Part shown: positions 60,301 through 64,000 of the stretch, one piece after another
How the letters are laid out: each line of letters begins with the position of its first letter
How positions within the stretch are numbered: the first letter of the stretch is position 1
Assembly (NCBI GenBank): GCA_032158295.1
Contig: CM063253.1
Span: 372,001 to 436,000 of the forward strand
DNA length: 64,000 nt
Direction: 5' to 3'
Origin: Pycnopodia helianthoides
Taxonomy: Eukaryota; Echinodermata; Asteroidea; Forcipulatida; Asteriidae
Notes under the pieces: model-generated
What the model was told of the DNA's origin: nothing
What the model saw: only the letters and a program-made list of their open reading frames with translations
The model's database searches: none
Program-made: the position numbers and the translations under genes

Positions 60301-61106
60301 GATGGCACAGTAAGATCTCATGGCTTCAAGGGACATACAACAAACATGTTTGGCCCGTTTATTCATGCTCCCAGGCTAGACGATGAGGGCACATGGGCTA
60401 CTTTGTGTCCAATGTTACTGCATGAGAAGTGCAAGATTGTGTCAAGGACCTCGCTGTGTGACAATGGACAAACAAAGCTGAGTTGGTGACGAAACGAACG
60501 GTTAATAATGAAGGGCGACTCCGATTTGGCGGTTGTGGCTAGGGCTATGATTACTTTTCTCAACACTGCATCTGCAGCAAATAGAACGGTAGCAATCCTC
60601 AAATCTGTTGTGATCCAAGTTATTTCAGACCTTGGTGTTAGAGATTTGAACCGGATGTGATATGGTCCAATGTGCCACTCCCACTTTGGATTCAGTTAAA
60701 CCACGTGGTCCTGAAACTGGGCATTGATTTCGATATAAGTTCTTCCGGACAGGTTTGACGTCAACAATCCAGGAGTCACATGACCTGGGATTGAGTTCGA
60801 AAAGTACTTAATATCTTAAGAGGAGTTTTCATTAATGACAGAGTGATTTGTAGTGTGACATCACACTCCGCTTAGCAATTAAGATTAATACACCTTAAAG
60901 ATCATGAATATTGGCTCTACTTGAAATCTTTACTGTCAATATTATTTACATATCTGAATGAAACGCCAATCGTATTCAAGCACCAGTTCATAAGGGACAA
61001 CAAATTCAAGTCAATCGTAGCAACAAACATGATTAGGATGTAATATTACATAAGACGTCTGGGAAACAGACCACTCGGTTATCTTTGTGACGGATCCACT
61101 CCACAA
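57396..61106. other. Intergenic DNA with GC-richer islands
   Basis: At 57600-58130 there is a GC-richer stretch with an NF-Y-like CCAATCAGCGG word (about 57768) and a 121-codon plus-strand frame that starts only at TTG. A 59-bp duplication lies at 58590-58709 (ACTAAGG.TTTGTTCCAAAAT twice). The 59000-59280 stretch is A/C-rich. A second GC-richer island lies at 60000-60620. No gene is established. Confidence 0.35.
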
Positions 61107-61166
61107 CCAGGCACTTCCCGCCAAAACCAGGCACTTCCCGCCAAAACCAGGCACTTCCCGCCAAAA
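61107..61166 (-). repeat. Three exact 20-bp repeats, each with an E2F site
   Basis: CCAGGCACTTCCCGCCAAAA occurs three times without a mismatch at 61107, 61127 and 61147. The minus strand of each contains TTTTGGCGGGAA, the E2F consensus. No gene is recognised immediately downstream. Confidence 0.95.
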
Positions 61167-64000
61167 CTTCAATCTGGGTTGATTTGCTCATCAAATAGAT
61201 GAGAAAAAGAGCTTTCAAAAAACATCAATGTTGGACTGTAAGTTAAGTTTATCTCAACATCTAGATTTTCTAAGACAACAAATCAAATTTCAAATTTCAT
61301 TATCATTCTTAATACCATTTCATTTGTTAGATTAAAAACTGTCTGATTTTTGGTGTTGTGCGTCAAATAGCACAAGAGTTATTCGTCTGTGTTCACTAGT
61401 TGATAAAATAAGCTTCCCCTTGTGTTGTTGCAATGCTGTAAGTTTTGAAAACTTAAGGACATTATTAGTTTGCGCTTCATTTATTCAAGCTAACTCAAAT
61501 GAAATGTTCATTATATGATTACCTTAACTATGAATGAATGAGTACAAAAAAAAAAAAAAACTCAACCCAAAACTGGAATGTGCAAATGTTACAGCGGCCC
61601 GCACCTGGACTTGTCAGGGAGGGAAAAAACACTCCATAACACAATATAGTATGGTTCCCCAGAGATCTAGCTGCACCTGGTCCATCGTAGCTATTGCTTT
61701 CCCTCCATGACTCGAAAACTCGAGCATAGCTTAGAACTTTGCCTGAAGCGACTTGCAAGTATTATCTCTATAACCCGCATGTGATACAGTTGATACTTGT
61801 GACTGGATAACCGAGTGAATGACACATAAGGTATATGGTCTCATTCCAAGGGGGAAATTTAGAAGGTTTGATGGGGAGAGAAAAATATTATTTCAAATTA
61901 TGGTTGGATAGGTATACAGCTTAGAAGGGTTGCAAATTGAACACAACTCCTAAGTACGGTGATGTGGTTCTTGCGCAAGCGAGAACGCCCTGGTTCTAGG
62001 GATTTACCACAAGCTCCATCCGCCTAAATTGGGCTGCAAAAAACAATGCCAGTTACCAACTGTTTGTCAAACATCTAGACTGAATTGTTCTCTAAAGTCC
62101 TCTTGCAATTCAAAATTCTAGAACCGTCAAGCCATGATAAAAGAGCCCATTTTGTACACCAGAGTATTCTTTTTTTTTTTTAAAGCTCACAAGTAAACAT
62201 TATCAAGGTCAAAGTATCATCATAGAGGTCGGGTTGAATCATTGAACTAAAAAAATTGTACTCATTCCAAAAATAACTCTGAAGATTGTATCGGTAAATA
62301 AGTGCACACATTTTTAAGACAAGAAATAAATTGCTCGTCAGTACATGCAAATTGAAAACAGTAATACAGCCGGAGTTTTGACTTCAATACTGCTATCCTA
62401 AACATGTACTAACTTAATATTCAGAGTCTTTGGATTGTTGATCATAGTAAGCCCTTATTTATCAGTTACTGCTGAAAAACAAATTGATCGGTAGTTCATT
62501 ATGTGCTTGCCATGCCCCCATTTCAATCAATTTTTAACAAACAAATAAAATAAAGTAGGACAGTAGGAATGAGTCAGCGAGATTTACAAAAAAAAAAGAT
62601 GAGGAGACACAAGTTTGTGTTTTTTTAAACAAAGACCTTTGTGCCCTCCAATCCCATTGCAAAATAAAGAACACAGAATCGTCGTTTGTGCCTTTTTTTC
62701 GTGGCCTCTGATGAAGAGATGTCCAATGATTATTCTATTTTGCTCTCTGGAGGCAACCGAGACAGCAACCAATTCGTCAAGATGATTGTAGGACATGCAA
62801 TTATTGCGAAATACATTTCTTGTTACTGCTGCCCACTGTCTGCTTCGTATAGGATCCCTTACTCTATTTGTAATGGACACAGTTGGACACAAATTGGTAA
62901 CGTTCACAACATTGTTACCACTGTCTGTTAATCCAATTTAAGTACAGCATCGGTTAGGTTGACTAAATTGCTCCTACTGTTATGCTTTTTTGAATCAAGC
63001 TAAGGTACAACATTGGTAATAATTTAAAAGCATTAACTACTGATGCTTACACTCTTTGAATCAGGACAAGGTACGTCAATCGATAGACTGATCTTTCATT
63101 TTCTGACCGTCACTTTTGTGATTTGCTTCTATACCACATCAATACTAATAAATTGTTTGCAATCTTCCAGTTTTGCTTTTGCCAAATCAGAATCAAGTAA
63201 TACAAATGGCTGAATGTGAGAGTAGCATTAATCTGTATTAATGCATTCTTCAATAATATTTGTATTTATTTAATATTTCTTGTTACAACTATATCAGACT
63301 AAATATGCACACAAGTAGAGATGCAAGCCGTGAGAGATTGCTATTCAGCTAAAAAAATCACTACCCAAATAACGATCGTTAAAAAACGCACTTCAGTTTT
63401 CATGCATGTGATGTACATGTACATGTGTACATAATGGAAGGTGCCAACTTAGACCTTCCACACACTCCAGGTCACGTTCCCTGTACGGCAGCACATTAAG
63501 GAACATTAATTCTCATCAAATGAAAAAGTAGTCTGACAATTTTTCTCTTCCAAGACATGACTTGGTCACACTGATTCAAATGAGGCAAGATGGCGGTATC
63601 ATGAAAGGTTAACACTGTTGTTTATAAGAGTTACCAAATAATTAAAACCTAGATTCACGTGAGTGTTGAACAAAACACGATAAACGTCTCATTAAAAAAC
63701 CTTTCGCGAGTTTTGGCAACTTTCCCAAACTTATGACGGCCATTTATTATTATTATTATTTTTTTACCCACGGACATGACACTGGTATCCGACAATGAAG
63801 AAAGTAAAGAGTTAGTGTAGCGTTACAATGCTGATTGCCATCATGATAACGCCACTCAAAACAGCGGGATACCAGGCAGATAGCAAATGTCATTTGCATT
63901 ATCCACGGGTATTCATTGAATTTGAGCCGGTACCCGCTACGGTACCAACAGCCGGGTTAAAAATGCACACTGAAAAGGTGCGCGTGCGGGGGACCAGTTA
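61167..64000. other. Intergenic DNA, no gene recognised
   Basis: AT-rich with short A and T runs. The minus-strand frame at 62584-62907 and the plus-strand frame at 62686-62931 overlap and resemble no known protein. TGTACATGTACATG at about 63412-63425 is a short palindromic repeat. Confidence 0.4.

Overview
The window is eukaryotic, AT-rich, mostly non-coding DNA with one gene I can identify with confidence. That gene is a two-exon DMRT-family transcription factor on the minus strand. It encodes a DM zinc-module domain in exon 1 (30437-30845) and a DMA domain in exon 2 (17279-18153). The two are separated by a 12.28-kb intron whose donor and acceptor (CTG|GTAAGT and TTACAG|AG) join the frames exactly, giving a predicted protein of 427 residues. 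The DM-domain wording ([12 protein letters not shown], then [11 protein letters not shown]) points to the DMRT3/Dmrt93B subgroup more than to DMRTA1/2.

Organism: the gene structure, the base composition and several dispersed short repeats suggest a marine deuterostome invertebrate. From memory, the repeat words around ACAAACCTGTGAAAGTTTGAGCTC resemble ones seen in echinoderms, so a sea star or relative is my best guess. This is inference; a taxonomic search was not possible.

Layout. 1-17 kb is downstream of the gene: gene-poor DNA with an 18-bp satellite (3.5-4.0 kb), a 44-bp hairpin-bearing tandem array (12.8-13.2 kb), a TTAA-flanked MITE (10.7 kb) and foldback repeats (14.7-15.0 kb). 17.3-30.8 kb is the DMRT gene; its intron holds a palindrome-rich GTAACAC block, a duplicated POU-octamer module, GC-richer islands that could be enhancers, and a TA-flanked MITE. 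30.9-31.8 kb is the presumed promoter, with an NF-Y-type CCAAT box and a cluster of PBX, E-box and CRE motifs. 32-64 kb is upstream DNA dominated by repeats: long poly-G runs, a 500-bp GAA tract, a 450-bp GA tract, a 1.5-kb 59-bp minisatellite, several TTAA-flanked MITEs sharing a common core, tRNA-like SINE heads and a triple E2F-like repeat.

Most other long ORFs fall in simple repeats or are the length expected by chance. I found no transposase, reverse transcriptase, rRNA, intact tRNA gene, CRISPR array or operon. I do not see a convincing previously undescribed multi-gene system. The most unusual signals are the one-sided strand orientation of purine-rich repeats, the shared core of the TTAA MITEs, a run of three consecutive perfect hairpins at 57.3 kb and the E2F triplet at 61.1 kb.
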